From positions 1 through 64,000 of the forward strand of contig JAFYZZ010000027.1 of assembly GCA_017548445.1 (NCBI GenBank): a stretch of 64,000 bases of DNA. The letters run 5' to 3'. Positions within the stretch are counted from its first letter, which is position 1. Each line of letters begins with the position of its first letter. The notes beneath the pieces are model-generated. The model did no database searches, was not told the DNA's origin, and was given only the letters and a program-made list of their open reading frames with translations. The position numbers were made by a program, and so were the translations under genes. Origin of the DNA: Bacteroidales bacterium (GTDB lineage Bacteria > Bacteroidota > Bacteroidia > Bacteroidales > UBA932). This document shows positions 23,383 through 31,522 of this stretch, one piece after another.

Positions 23383-24879
23383 ATGCGACTGAACAAGCTT
23401 ATTTCCATCATCGGTTTGATGGCGGCCCTCTGTGCCTGCAACAGCGACCCGATGGTCGTCAAGACCACCCAGGGCAAGGTGCAGGGCGTCGAAGAGGAAG
23501 GGACCATTGCATTCAAGGGCATCCCTTATGCGAAGATCGAACGTTTTATGCCTCCTCAGAAGGCGGCTTCCTGGGACACCGTGATGGTGTGCGACAAATA
23601 CGGTCCGTATGCGATGCAGACGGGCGGATTCCCGGGAACCGTGATGTCTGAAGAGAACACCTGCACCCTCAACGTCTGGACCAAGGACACGAAGGCCAAG
23701 ATGCCCGTGATGCTGTGGATCCACGGCGGCGGATACGCCACCGGCCATTCCTCCTGGAACCCGGGTTACGGCCTGGCGCAGAAAGACGTGGTGTTCGTGA
23801 GCCTCAACCACCGCCTGAACATCCTCGGCTATCTCGACCTCTCTTCCTTCGGCGAAAAGTACAAATACTCCGGCAACGTGGGAGAACTTGACATCGTGGC
23901 CGCCCTGGAATGGATCCGGGACAACATCAAGCGCTTCGGCGGCGACCCCGACAACGTGACCATTATGGGCCACTCAGGCGGCGGCGGCAAGGTGGGCTCC
24001 ATTATGTGTATGCCTTCCGCCAAGGGCCTGTTCCACAAGGCCATCGTCTACAGCGGCGTCATCGTCGGTTCCAACACCACGGCCACTTCCAGCAAGCTGG
24101 GCGAGGCCGTCGTCAGGGAGCTGGGCCTCACGGCCGAGACCATCGACAAGATCCAGACCGTCCCTTATGACGAGCTCAACAAGGCCGGACAGCGCGCCAC
24201 TGCAGGCCTCCGCGGCATCGCCGGCGGCTTCGCCCCGACGATGGACGGCGAAGTGATCGTCTCGCAGCCCTTCACCCCGGCTTTCGCCGATTTCTCCAAG
24301 AACATTCCCATCATCATCGGTACCACGCGCAACGAGTTCGGCACCAACTACTACGGCAAGGAAGTGACCCTCGACGAGGCCAAGAAGATCCTCGCCCCGA
24401 CCTTCGGCGACGACACGGACGAGTTCATCCAGGCCTACTATGAGGCTTATCCGGACGGCTCGCTCCAGGATCTGCTCTCAATGGACCGGATGTTCCGCTA
24501 CAACAGCGTCGTCTCCTGCCGCGGCGTCAACGAGCAGGGCGGCGCTCCCGTGTGGAACTACCTGTTCGACTGGAGGAAACCTTCCGACAATTATTCCGCG
24601 CACGGCGACGAGCTTCCTTTCTTCTTCAATACGATCGAAGCAGAGAAGCGCAAGGTTCCCGAGGTCACGCCGGAAGTCAAGAAACTGGAGGAGATTATGA
24701 GCGATTACTGGGTGTCCTTCGCCTACACGGGCGATCCCAATACCGGAGACCTCCCGAAGTGGCATTCCTTCGCCGAAGCCAACGAGCCCTGTATGATCTT
24801 CAACACGCCCCAGGTCGTGGAACGCGAGGCTTTCGACTCACATATGCAGGAGCTTATCCGCAAGCACTCGATGAGATAG
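23383..24879 (+). CDS. Type B carboxylesterase lipoprotein
   Basis: This 498-residue alpha/beta-hydrolase has a lipobox (ALCACN) and so is membrane-anchored. Family motifs are clear: TLNVWTKDTKAKMPVMLWIH with the oxyanion HGGGY, EDxx-like GNVGELDIVAALEWIRDNI, the nucleophile motif MGHSGGGGKV (Ser about residue 199), an acidic residue in TTRNEFGTN, and the His in YSAHGDELPFFFN. It hydrolyses carboxylic esters; the natural substrate is unknown, but a glycan-linked ester would suit the cluster of esterases nearby. The GHSGGGG nucleophile elbow is more Gly-rich than the usual GESAGG. It converges on the GH5 gene with only three bases between the stops. Confidence 0.9.
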   Translation: MRLNKLISIIGLMAALCACNSDPMVVKTTQGKVQGVEEEGTIAFKGIPYAKIERFMPPQKAASWDTVMVCDKYGPYAMQTGGFPGTVMSEENTCTLNVWTKDTKAKMPVMLWIHGGGYATGHSSWNPGYGLAQKDVVFVSLNHRLNILGYLDLSSFGEKYKYSGNVGELDIVAALEWIRDNIKRFGGDPDNVTIMGHSGGGGKVGSIMCMPSAKGLFHKAIVYSGVIVGSNTTATSSKLGEAVVRELGLTAETIDKIQTVPYDELNKAGQRATAGLRGIAGGFAPTMDGEVIVSQPFTPAFADFSKNIPIIIGTTRNEFGTNYYGKEVTLDEAKKILAPTFGDDTDEFIQAYYEAYPDGSLQDLLSMDRMFRYNSVVSCRGVNEQGGAPVWNYLFDWRKPSDNYSAHGDELPFFFNTIEAEKRKVPEVTPEVKKLEEIMSDYWVSFAYTGDPNTGDLPKWHSFAEANEPCMIFNTPQVVEREAFDSHMQELIRKHSMR

Positions 24880-24882
24880 CGG

Positions 24883-26730
24883 CTATTTTCCGCCCTGCAG
24901 GCAGGCCTTGAAGAACCTGCCCTGGGTAGTGGGGGTGAAATCCCAATCGCTGATGAGCATCGGCGCCCAGCTGGTATCGAAACACCACACCGTGAACGAG
25001 ATGCCTTTCTTCTCGAAATAGCGGGTGATGTGTTCACCGTAGACATCGGTGGAGATAACCGGGATATGGGCGCCGGGCTCGTTTTCCAGGCAGTAGCCGA
25101 TCTCCGTACAGACGACGGGATAGGTGTCGGCCACGAAGCCGAAGTCCTTCTCCCACTGCTCTTCCCAAGGCTCGGAGCGTTTCATCGGATAGGGATGCGA
25201 CACGTAAGCCACGTTGGGACGGGCGATGGGCTCCCGGGCCACCGGCGTCAGGTCGTACGCCCAGTTGAATCCGGCGCACAGGCATATGGCGTTGGGATTG
25301 TATGTGCGTATGACATCGATAATCTGCTCCTGCAATTCTTTCCACTCAGTCCAGCTGCAGTCCCCCACGTCCGGCGCCGTCACGGTGGGCTCGTTGAAGA
25401 GTTCGTACAGCGCAACGGTCGGTTCGTCCTTATATCGTTGGGCGACGGTGCGCCAGAACTTGAAGGTCTCCTCCCGGGTGGTCCTGTACATAGGCGAGGT
25501 GTACTTTTCCTCCTTGAGGTTGCCGATGGAATGCCAGTCCATAATGACGTACATTCCATACTGTCCGGCCCATTCGATACCCTGGTCCATAGCCCGGAAG
25601 GTCTCCTCCCAGCCCATTGCATTCAGGTTCGAGGGGTGGACGGCGAAGCGGACCACGTTCGCGCCCCAGGCGGCGGCCTCGGCGAAATAGCGCTCGTTCC
25701 ACTGCCCTTCGCGGACCAGTTTCACGGGATCCGAGAAACAGAGTCCGCGGAATATCAGTTCGTTGCCCTGAGGGTCGACGAACTTGTTTCCTTCGACCTT
25801 CACCCAACCGGGAGCGGGTTTCCGGACCTTCGCCCGCCAGGGCCCGAAGAATTCGCTGATGCGGTCGTAGACGGCTTCAGCCCTGGAGTCCACGCCTGTA
25901 GCGTGCCAGCGCATCGTCTGCCGGCGCCCGGAAGGATACTCCAGCTCGACCGTGTAGATGGTGCCGCCTTCGATGAACTCGTCGTTCGAGTAGTCCCCCA
26001 GCGCGCTCGCGCCCATCCTGACGAGGTCCTGCTGCAGCTGCAGTATGCTCTCCTCGTCCTCGACCTTGTACTGTCCGTGGTATTCCTCTTCCCCCCGGAT
26101 GTCACCCACATTGAGGTCTACGACGACGGAGGGCACGAACCCCGGCTTGCACATCAGCAGGCAGGCGTCGACGGCACGGGTGGCCGTATTCTTGGAAGTG
26201 ATGGTGCATCCAGAGATGCGCTCGCTGTCCCGCTCGGCCCGGGCCACCCAGGGCTCGAAGAACGACTGGATATAATCGTACGCGGCCACGGCCTCGTCCT
26301 TGACGCCGTGCCCGTACCAGCGGATGTTGACCTTGTCGCCTGAGTCGTACTCCATATAGATGCGGTAGGCGTATCCGCCGGCCATATGCTCGTCCAGATT
26401 GTAGCCGTCCAGCTTGTAGACCTTGTTCTTTTTCAACCAGTCCTGCAGTTCTCCGATGCGCGGACACGCTGCGGGTTCCACCTCGTATTCCATACGGACC
26501 TCCGGCCGGTTTCCGTTTAGGTCGAGCCTGAAATCTTCCCGCAGCACGACGTTCACCCTGGGCGCCGCATCCCGGGAGACGAACAGTTCGCAGTAATCCT
26601 TGCCGAGCCCGGCGAAACCGGTGCGTGAATAGCTGCAGTAGGTCAAATTGCCTTTGGGGGCCCTCGCAAGGCAGGCGGGTCCGAACAATCCTATGGCCAT
26701 AATCAGAAAGATATTGCAGAGAGGTCTCAT
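24883..26730 (-). CDS. GH5-like endoglycanase with duplicated N-terminal domain
   Basis: The exported protein (615 residues from ATG 26730; an in-frame GTG lies at 26742) has a C-terminal GH5 catalytic domain from about residue 315. GWVKVEGNKFVDPQGNELIF opens it, LYELFNEPT carries the acid/base Glu, PNVAYVSHPYP follows, and PVVCTEIGYC carries the nucleophile Glu. The first 300 residues hold two copies of a domain I do not recognise. Copy 1 ends with YRIYMEYDSGDKVNIRWYGH and copy 2 with YTVELEYPSGRRQTMRWHAT, each followed by an Ala/Tyr/Asp helix ending in FFEPW or FFGPW. They may bind substrate or the surface. The gene converges on the carboxylesterase and is divergent from a membrane-protein gene. 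Confidence 0.85.
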   Translation of the reverse strand: MRPLCNIFLIMAIGLFGPACLARAPKGNLTYCSYSRTGFAGLGKDYCELFVSRDAAPRVNVVLREDFRLDLNGNRPEVRMEYEVEPAACPRIGELQDWLKKNKVYKLDGYNLDEHMAGGYAYRIYMEYDSGDKVNIRWYGHGVKDEAVAAYDYIQSFFEPWVARAERDSERISGCTITSKNTATRAVDACLLMCKPGFVPSVVVDLNVGDIRGEEEYHGQYKVEDEESILQLQQDLVRMGASALGDYSNDEFIEGGTIYTVELEYPSGRRQTMRWHATGVDSRAEAVYDRISEFFGPWRAKVRKPAPGWVKVEGNKFVDPQGNELIFRGLCFSDPVKLVREGQWNERYFAEAAAWGANVVRFAVHPSNLNAMGWEETFRAMDQGIEWAGQYGMYVIMDWHSIGNLKEEKYTSPMYRTTREETFKFWRTVAQRYKDEPTVALYELFNEPTVTAPDVGDCSWTEWKELQEQIIDVIRTYNPNAICLCAGFNWAYDLTPVAREPIARPNVAYVSHPYPMKRSEPWEEQWEKDFGFVADTYPVVCTEIGYCLENEPGAHIPVISTDVYGEHITRYFEKKGISFTVWCFDTSWAPMLISDWDFTPTTQGRFFKACLQGGK

Positions 26731-26768
26731 TTTTAGTGTCACGGTTTGATTGATTCGGTCAAAGATAC

Positions 26769-26776
26769 TATATTTG
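26769..26776 (+). promoter_or_regulatory. -7 box TATATTTG that fixes the start of the membrane-protein gene
   Basis: This perfect TAnnTTTG lies inside the longest possible reading frame, 26 bases before the ATG at 26803, so that ATG rather than the one at 26746 is the likely start. Confidence 0.7.
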
Positions 26777-26802
26777 GATTTCTAAAACAAACAGAAGAGC
26801 AT

Positions 26803-27471
26803 ATGGCACTCAAATCCACGAAAGAGCAGCGGATGTACCTGCGGATCCGCAACCTGTGCGGGCTTCTGGGAATCATTCTCCCCTGGCTGGCGCTGTTCTC
26901 CGCCGGCATCGCGGAGCATCCCAGCGACGAGTGGTGGTGGAGCATTTCGGCCACGTATTATCTGAGCCCCGCCCTCGTGGGCGTGCTCGTGCCGGCCTGT
27001 ATCGTGCTGATGTCCTATATCGGCTACGACAACGTGGACAACATCCTTACCTCGGCGGCAGGCCTGCTGGGCCTGGGAATCGTGCTCTTCCCCTGCAAGG
27101 TCAGCTGGGTGCCCGACGGGACCCCGGTAGGGTTCTTCCAGGTTCCGGTGGAGCTTTCCAATTACTTCCATATGGGCTGCGCGGCGCTGTTCTTCATAGT
27201 CATCGCCTGCAACAGCATCTTCCAGTTCACCAAATCGGGCGAGACGATGACCGACCGGAAGGTCATTCGGAACAAGATCTACCGGGTCTGCGGCTATGGG
27301 ATGATCGCGATGGAGGCGGGCTTCGCTGTGGCGCGCCTGCTGGGCGCCCCGGGTTACACGGTAATGATTGCCGAAATCATCCTGCTGCACCTCTTCGGCT
27401 TCGCCTGGCTGGTCAAGGGCGAGGCTTTCCCCTTCTTGAACGACAGGGAAGACGATGCTGAAAGCGCTTAG
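26803..27471 (+). CDS. Multi-pass inner-membrane protein of unknown function
   Basis: The protein (222 residues) has about six hydrophobic segments, including LCGLLGIILPWLALFSAG, an SPALVGVLVPACIVLMSYIG segment, SAAGLLGLGIVLFPC, HMGCAALFFIVIACNSIF and a final MIAEIILLHLFGFAWLV. A short charged start (MALKSTKEQRMYLRIR) and charged end face the cytoplasm by the positive-inside rule. I do not recognise the family beyond a general resemblance to small bacterial DUF membrane proteins. It runs into the convergent LolA-like gene with a four-base overlap at the stops. Confidence 0.8.
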   Translation: MALKSTKEQRMYLRIRNLCGLLGIILPWLALFSAGIAEHPSDEWWWSISATYYLSPALVGVLVPACIVLMSYIGYDNVDNILTSAAGLLGLGIVLFPCKVSWVPDGTPVGFFQVPVELSNYFHMGCAALFFIVIACNSIFQFTKSGETMTDRKVIRNKIYRVCGYGMIAMEAGFAVARLLGAPGYTVMIAEIILLHLFGFAWLVKGEAFPFLNDREDDAESA

Positions 27472-28097
27472 CGCTTGTCGACGACCTTCGCGTCAGGATA
27501 CGCTTTGGGATCGAAGACGACTTCCTTTTCAGAAACGCCGAAGCGGAGGTCGCGCATCGTCATCGTGATGCCGGACATCTTGGCGCTCAGGCTCTTGGGA
27601 GCATAAGACCCCTTGGCCACCACCAGGTCCATCGTCTTGGGGTCATCCTTGTCCTTGTTGTTCTTCGACTTCTTGCAGAGGATATGCCACGCGTCGGCGG
27701 TCTCCTTCTGGATGGAGACGTCGTAACCGTCGGTAATGCCGGAAAACATCTCCGTATCGCCTTCCGATTCCGTCTTGGACTTCTCGCTACGGTTCTCGAT
27801 TACAATTTCTTCCGTCTTGGAATTGTAGGTCCACTCGGTCGTTTCGTCCATCCAGGTCACGGCCAGGATACCCGCGGTCTCGGCTTCCAACTTCATCTTT
27901 TCCCCGAGATTCCAGACCTTGGAACTGAACGTGCCCAGAATGGGAATCTTGATATCGACGGTCATATACAGGCCCTCCTTGTCAATCTGGTGACGGCCCA
28001 TCTCGGCGTCCATCCGGTTCACAATCTCCTCGGCGGTCTGTCCGAGAGCGGCCACGGCGAACAGCGATGCGGCCAACAGGCTGAGAATCTTCTTCAT
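27468..28097 (-). CDS. LolA-like periplasmic protein
   Basis: The 209-residue exported protein starts with a signal peptide (to AALGQ), followed by TAEEIVNRMDAEMGRHQID, the usual beginning of LolA/LolB-fold proteins in Bacteroidota. A beta-rich body with WNLGEKMKLEAETAGILAVT and AKMSGITMTMRDLRFGVSEK follows and ends in DPKAYPDAKVVDKR. LolA proteins carry lipoproteins across the periplasm; this protein may do so or may bind another hydrophobic ligand. A perfect -7 box (28124-28131, minus) lies 26 bases upstream of the ATG. It is divergent from the DUF3298 lipoprotein gene. Confidence 0.7.
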   Translation of the reverse strand: MKKILSLLAASLFAVAALGQTAEEIVNRMDAEMGRHQIDKEGLYMTVDIKIPILGTFSSKVWNLGEKMKLEAETAGILAVTWMDETTEWTYNSKTEEIVIENRSEKSKTESEGDTEMFSGITDGYDVSIQKETADAWHILCKKSKNNKDKDDPKTMDLVVAKGSYAPKSLSAKMSGITMTMRDLRFGVSEKEVVFDPKAYPDAKVVDKR

Positions 28098-28123
28098 ATT
28101 GTATTGAATAAGGGGTTCGACTG

Positions 28124-28131
28124 CAAATATA
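28124..28131 (-). promoter_or_regulatory. -7 box TATATTTG for the LolA-like gene
   Basis: It is a perfect TAnnTTTG on the minus strand, 26 bases before the ATG. Confidence 0.7.
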
Positions 28132-28166
28132 CATATTTCCTGCCAAGATAATCCACCGGGATTCAT

Positions 28167-28174
28167 TACATTTG
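28167..28174 (+). promoter_or_regulatory. -7 box TACATTTG of a predicted leaderless mRNA
   Basis: The box ends only four bases before the ATG at 28179. With the normal seven-base distance to the start point, transcription would begin at or next to the start codon. Confidence 0.65.
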
Positions 28175-28178
28175 CGAT

Positions 28179-28970
28179 ATGAAACGGTTTCTCCATATCC
28201 TGACCGCGGCCGTCGCCACCCTTCTGCTGCTCGCCGGTTGCAACCGGGGCATCCACACCGCCACCGCCTCCCATTCCGGCTCCACGCCCTTGAGCGAAGG
28301 ATCCGAGATTGCCTACAGCTACTCTTACTCGATGGAATACCTGACAGGCGGACTGCCGCAGGAGGTCGTCGACAGGATCAACGCCACCATCATCCGGCGG
28401 GACATCCTCTTCGCGGAGGAGGACTTCGGCTCCGACATCCGCGCCGCCTGCAGACAGTGGGAGGAGAGCGGCATAGCCGCATATCTGACGGATGCCGGGG
28501 AGATGATGGACGAATTCGACGGGGAGGATTCCTATATGTTCAACTGGGAGTCCGGCATCGACGGTTCCTTCCTGCACTATGACAAGTCGCGCAGGCTGCT
28601 GACCTACCGCTGTTGCTCCAACGATTATATGGGTGGCGCCCACGGGATGTACGGCGAGAGCTACACCGTCTTCGACACGGAGACCGGCGCCGTGGTCACG
28701 GAAGATGATCTTTTCGACGGTGACTGGGAAGAGGCGCTGGGCGGCTTGCTGGCGGACCGGGCACTGGAGGAGTATGCCGATCTGGCGGAGGAAGAGGGCG
28801 TGGACATCGACGATATCTTCTTCGCCGGCCCCTACCCCAACGGGAATTTCTCCGTGGAAAAGGACGGAATCACCTGGCACTACAACCCCTACGACATCGC
28901 GCCGTATGCCTTCGGCGTGATCGAGGTCACCCTGGGGTGGAAAGAGCTGGCGCCGCTTATGAGCAGGTAG
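28179..28970 (+). CDS. DUF3298-type (RsiV-like) lipoprotein
   Basis: A 263-residue lipoprotein (lipobox LLAGC) with the features of the DUF4163/DUF3298 pair: YSYSYSMEYLTGGLPQEVVD near the start, a CCSNDYMGGAHGMYG motif at about residue 150, and the C-terminal signature ITWHYNPYDIAPYAFG. Proteins with this fold include the anti-sigma factor RsiV, whose extracellular part binds lysozyme, but no sigma factor is encoded here, so a regulatory role is not supported. An acidic run (LAEEEGVDIDD) precedes the signature. Its end overlaps the convergent SH3 gene by 14 bases. Confidence 0.75.
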   Translation: MKRFLHILTAAVATLLLLAGCNRGIHTATASHSGSTPLSEGSEIAYSYSYSMEYLTGGLPQEVVDRINATIIRRDILFAEEDFGSDIRAACRQWEESGIAAYLTDAGEMMDEFDGEDSYMFNWESGIDGSFLHYDKSRRLLTYRCCSNDYMGGAHGMYGESYTVFDTETGAVVTEDDLFDGDWEEALGGLLADRALEEYADLAEEEGVDIDDIFFAGPYPNGNFSVEKDGITWHYNPYDIAPYAFGVIEVTLGWKELAPLMSR

Positions 28971-29463
28971 TCACAGGATTGGCGCAAAGCCACTTGGCTT
29001 CGATCCAGCCGGTGTATCTTCCCCAGCTGACCTTCACCCATTTGCGGTCGCTGGTGACATCCAGCGGGTGCACCAGGTCCTCGGCCACGGTGATGCGGCC
29101 GGTCTCCGGCGCATTCGCGCGCGGCTCGGCACGCAACGGGAGCGCCTGGCGGGCGTAGTTGCGTGTGCTCAGCCCCAGTACGGAAGAGTGGATCCAAACC
29201 TCGCCGGGAATCTCGATGTCGTCTTCATCCATCGCCTCCACATAACCGTTCAGGATCTGCCACCAGCCGCCCTTCGCGTTACACACGGTAAGGGTATAGA
29301 TGCCGCCTGCAGGCAACTGACGGACCACCTCCCCGTTCGGGGCGCTGCGCACGTTGGTGGCGGTGAAGTCCGAAACGAAGCAGGCCAGGGTGGCGGAAGG
29401 AGTCTGCGCCGCCAGGCCCAGGCAGGCGGTAATGCCCAAAAGGAAGAAAAGAATGCGTCTCAT
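28957..29463 (-). CDS. Exported protein with two SH3-like domains
   Basis: The 168-residue protein has a signal peptide (to LAAQ) and two bacterial SH3-like stretches: TATNVRSAPNGEVVRQLPAG with KGGWWQILNG, and PLRAEPRANAPETGRITVAE with WVKVSWGRYTGWIEAKWLC. Such domains often bind peptidoglycan or other envelope polymers. The first in-frame upstream ATG would start before the promoter, so the ATG at 29463 is used. The -7 box TATCTTTG (29468-29475, minus) ends four bases before it, predicting a leaderless mRNA, as for the neighbouring DUF3298 gene. Confidence 0.75.
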   Translation of the reverse strand: MRRILFFLLGITACLGLAAQTPSATLACFVSDFTATNVRSAPNGEVVRQLPAGGIYTLTVCNAKGGWWQILNGYVEAMDEDDIEIPGEVWIHSSVLGLSTRNYARQALPLRAEPRANAPETGRITVAEDLVHPLDVTSDRKWVKVSWGRYTGWIEAKWLCANPVTTCS

Positions 29464-29467
29464 ACGG

Positions 29468-29475
29468 CAAAGATA
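29468..29475 (-). promoter_or_regulatory. -7 box TATCTTTG of a predicted leaderless mRNA
   Basis: This perfect TAnnTTTG on the minus strand lies four bases from the ATG at 29463. Confidence 0.65.
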
Positions 29476-29495
29476 AGAAATTCCGCAGGATTTTG

Positions 29496-29503
29496 TATCT
29501 TTA
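29496..29503 (+). promoter_or_regulatory. -7 box TATCTTTA for the GH97 gene
   Basis: It matches the consensus except for the final base and lies 18 bases before the ATG at 29522. Confidence 0.5.
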
Positions 29504-29521
29504 CTGAAAACATCCGCATTT

Positions 29522-31519
29522 ATGAGAACACGACTCCTTTTCGCCGTCACGGCACTGCTCCTCCCCATCTGCCTGGCGGCCGCGCCGCGTCACTTCGAAC
29601 TCTATTCGCCCGACGGGCGGCTCAATGTAAGCGTGGACGCCACCCCGCAGCTCCGCTACAGCCTCTCTTATGACGGCACGGCCGTGATCGCCCCGTCCGA
29701 ACTGGCGGTACAGCTGGGCGACGGCAGCGTCTATGACGCTTCGGTCCGCTTCGAGAAGGCGATGCAGCGCGCGGTGGACGCGGACATTCCCGCCCCCGTA
29801 TACAAGCGCGCCAGCGTGCGCGACCAGTTCAACGAGCTGACGCTCAGATACAAGACCTTCGACGTGGTGATCCGCGCCTACGACGCGGGGATGGCCTGGA
29901 GGTTCGTTTCGCGCTCCAAGAAAGACTTCATCGTGAAGGACGAGCAGGCGACGTTCCGCTTCGCCGAAGACGTGGAGACGACGGTTCCCTACGTGAAGCC
30001 CGACTCCCCCCGCGACCCCTTCCTCAACGGTTTCGAGGCTTACTACGACATCCATCCGCTCAGCGCCTGGAAAGAGGCGCAGAAGGCTTTCCTGCCCGTC
30101 TCCTTCCAAATGGCCAACGGCTGGCGGGTGAACATCACCGAGTCCGACCTGCTGGACTATCCGGGAATGTACCTGCGCCACGCCGGCGGCACGGCTCTCG
30201 CGGGCCTCTTCGCCCCGTATCCCAAGCTGGTGGAGCAGGACGGCTACAACAAGCTGCAGGGCATCGTGCGCACCACCGAGGAATACATCGCGAAGCAGCC
30301 TGCCGGCGCTTCCCTGCCCTGGCGCATCGTTGCGGTAGCCACCGAAGACCGCCAGTTGCTGGACAGCGACCTCGTGTGGCAGCTCAGCCGCCCCGCGGCC
30401 GACGTGGACTGGAGCTGGGTGAAACCCGGCAAGGTGGCCTGGGACTGGTGGAACGACTGGAACATCACCGGCGTCGATTTCCGCGCAGGCATCAATACCG
30501 AAACCTATAAGTATTATATCGACTTCGCCGCTGCCAACGGCATCGAATACGTGATCCTGGACGAGGGCTGGGCCGTGAACCTGCAGGCAGACCTCTTCCA
30601 GATCATCCCCCAGATCGATATGAAGGCCATCGTGGACCACGCCAATTCCAAGGGCGTGGGCATCATCCTCTGGGCGGGCTACTGGTCGATGCAGCGCGAC
30701 ATAGAAGGCATCTGCCGCCATTACTCACAGATGGGCGTCAAGGGCTTCAAGGTGGACTTTATGAACCGCGACGACCAGCAGATGGTGGACTTCTACACCC
30801 AGGTCGCCGAAACGGCCGCCCGCTACCACCTGCTCGTGGACTTCCACGGCGCATTCAAACCCTGTGGCCTGCAGCGCCCCTATCCCAACGTGGTCAACCA
30901 CGAGGGCGTGGCCGGCCTGGAGCAGATGAAATGGGCACAGCCCACGGTGGACCAGGTCACCTACGACGTCCAGATCCCCTTCATCCGGATGTTCGCGGGT
31001 CCGCTGGACTACACCCAGGGCGCGATGCACAACGCTACCCGCCGCAGCTACCGGCCGAACAACTCGGAACCGATGAGCCAGGGCACCCGCTGCCGCCAGC
31101 TGGCCGAATACATCATCTTCGAGGCGCCGCTCACGATGCTCTGCGACTCCCCCAGCAACTACCTCGCCGAGCCCGAGTGCCTGAAATGGATGGCCGCCCT
31201 TCCCACCGTGTGGGACGAGACGGTGGCCCTCGACGGCAGGATCGGCGACTACGCCGCCATCGCCCGCCGCAAGGGGAACTCCTGGTATGTAGGCGCAATG
31301 ACGGACTGGGATGCCCGTGAAATGGAAATCGACCTGGAGGCATTCCTGCCTGCAGGCCGATATAGGATGGAGGTGTTCCGCGACGGCTTCAACGCCGACC
31401 GCAACGCCCGGGACTACGCCCACGTGACGGAAGAGATTTCCGTGACGCCGGGCCGGCACACGCTGAAGTTCAAGATGGCCCCCGGCGGCGGCTGGACCGC
31501 AAAGTTCACCCGGTTCTAG
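29522..31519 (+). CDS. GH97 alpha-glycosidase
   Basis: The 665-residue exported enzyme begins with a signal peptide and the GH97 N-terminal beta-sandwich (FELYSPDGRLNVSVDATPQL). The TIM barrel follows with WDWWNDWNITGVDFRAGINT, IEYVILDEGWAV, GVKGFKVDFMNRDDQQMVDF and LLVDFHGAFKPCGLQRPYPN. The Asp of KVDF matches the nucleophile position of the retaining branch, whose characterised members include alpha-galactosidases, rather than the inverting SusB branch, so an alpha-galactosidase-like activity is the better guess. NHEGVAGLEQMKW and a C-terminal beta domain (RYRMEVFRDGFNADRNARDY) complete the family pattern. The stop is three bases from the convergent htpG stop. Confidence 0.93.
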   Translation: MRTRLLFAVTALLLPICLAAAPRHFELYSPDGRLNVSVDATPQLRYSLSYDGTAVIAPSELAVQLGDGSVYDASVRFEKAMQRAVDADIPAPVYKRASVRDQFNELTLRYKTFDVVIRAYDAGMAWRFVSRSKKDFIVKDEQATFRFAEDVETTVPYVKPDSPRDPFLNGFEAYYDIHPLSAWKEAQKAFLPVSFQMANGWRVNITESDLLDYPGMYLRHAGGTALAGLFAPYPKLVEQDGYNKLQGIVRTTEEYIAKQPAGASLPWRIVAVATEDRQLLDSDLVWQLSRPAADVDWSWVKPGKVAWDWWNDWNITGVDFRAGINTETYKYYIDFAAANGIEYVILDEGWAVNLQADLFQIIPQIDMKAIVDHANSKGVGIILWAGYWSMQRDIEGICRHYSQMGVKGFKVDFMNRDDQQMVDFYTQVAETAARYHLLVDFHGAFKPCGLQRPYPNVVNHEGVAGLEQMKWAQPTVDQVTYDVQIPFIRMFAGPLDYTQGAMHNATRRSYRPNNSEPMSQGTRCRQLAEYIIFEAPLTMLCDSPSNYLAEPECLKWMAALPTVWDETVALDGRIGDYAAIARRKGNSWYVGAMTDWDAREMEIDLEAFLPAGRYRMEVFRDGFNADRNARDYAHVTEEISVTPGRHTLKFKMAPGGGWTAKFTRF

Positions 31520-31522
31520 CGC

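Noticed and set aside
26746..26802. Longer N-terminus for the membrane protein (start at 26746)
   Set aside because: A perfect -7 promoter box lies inside this stretch at 26769-26776, and the residues are not family-like, so the ATG at 26803 is preferred.
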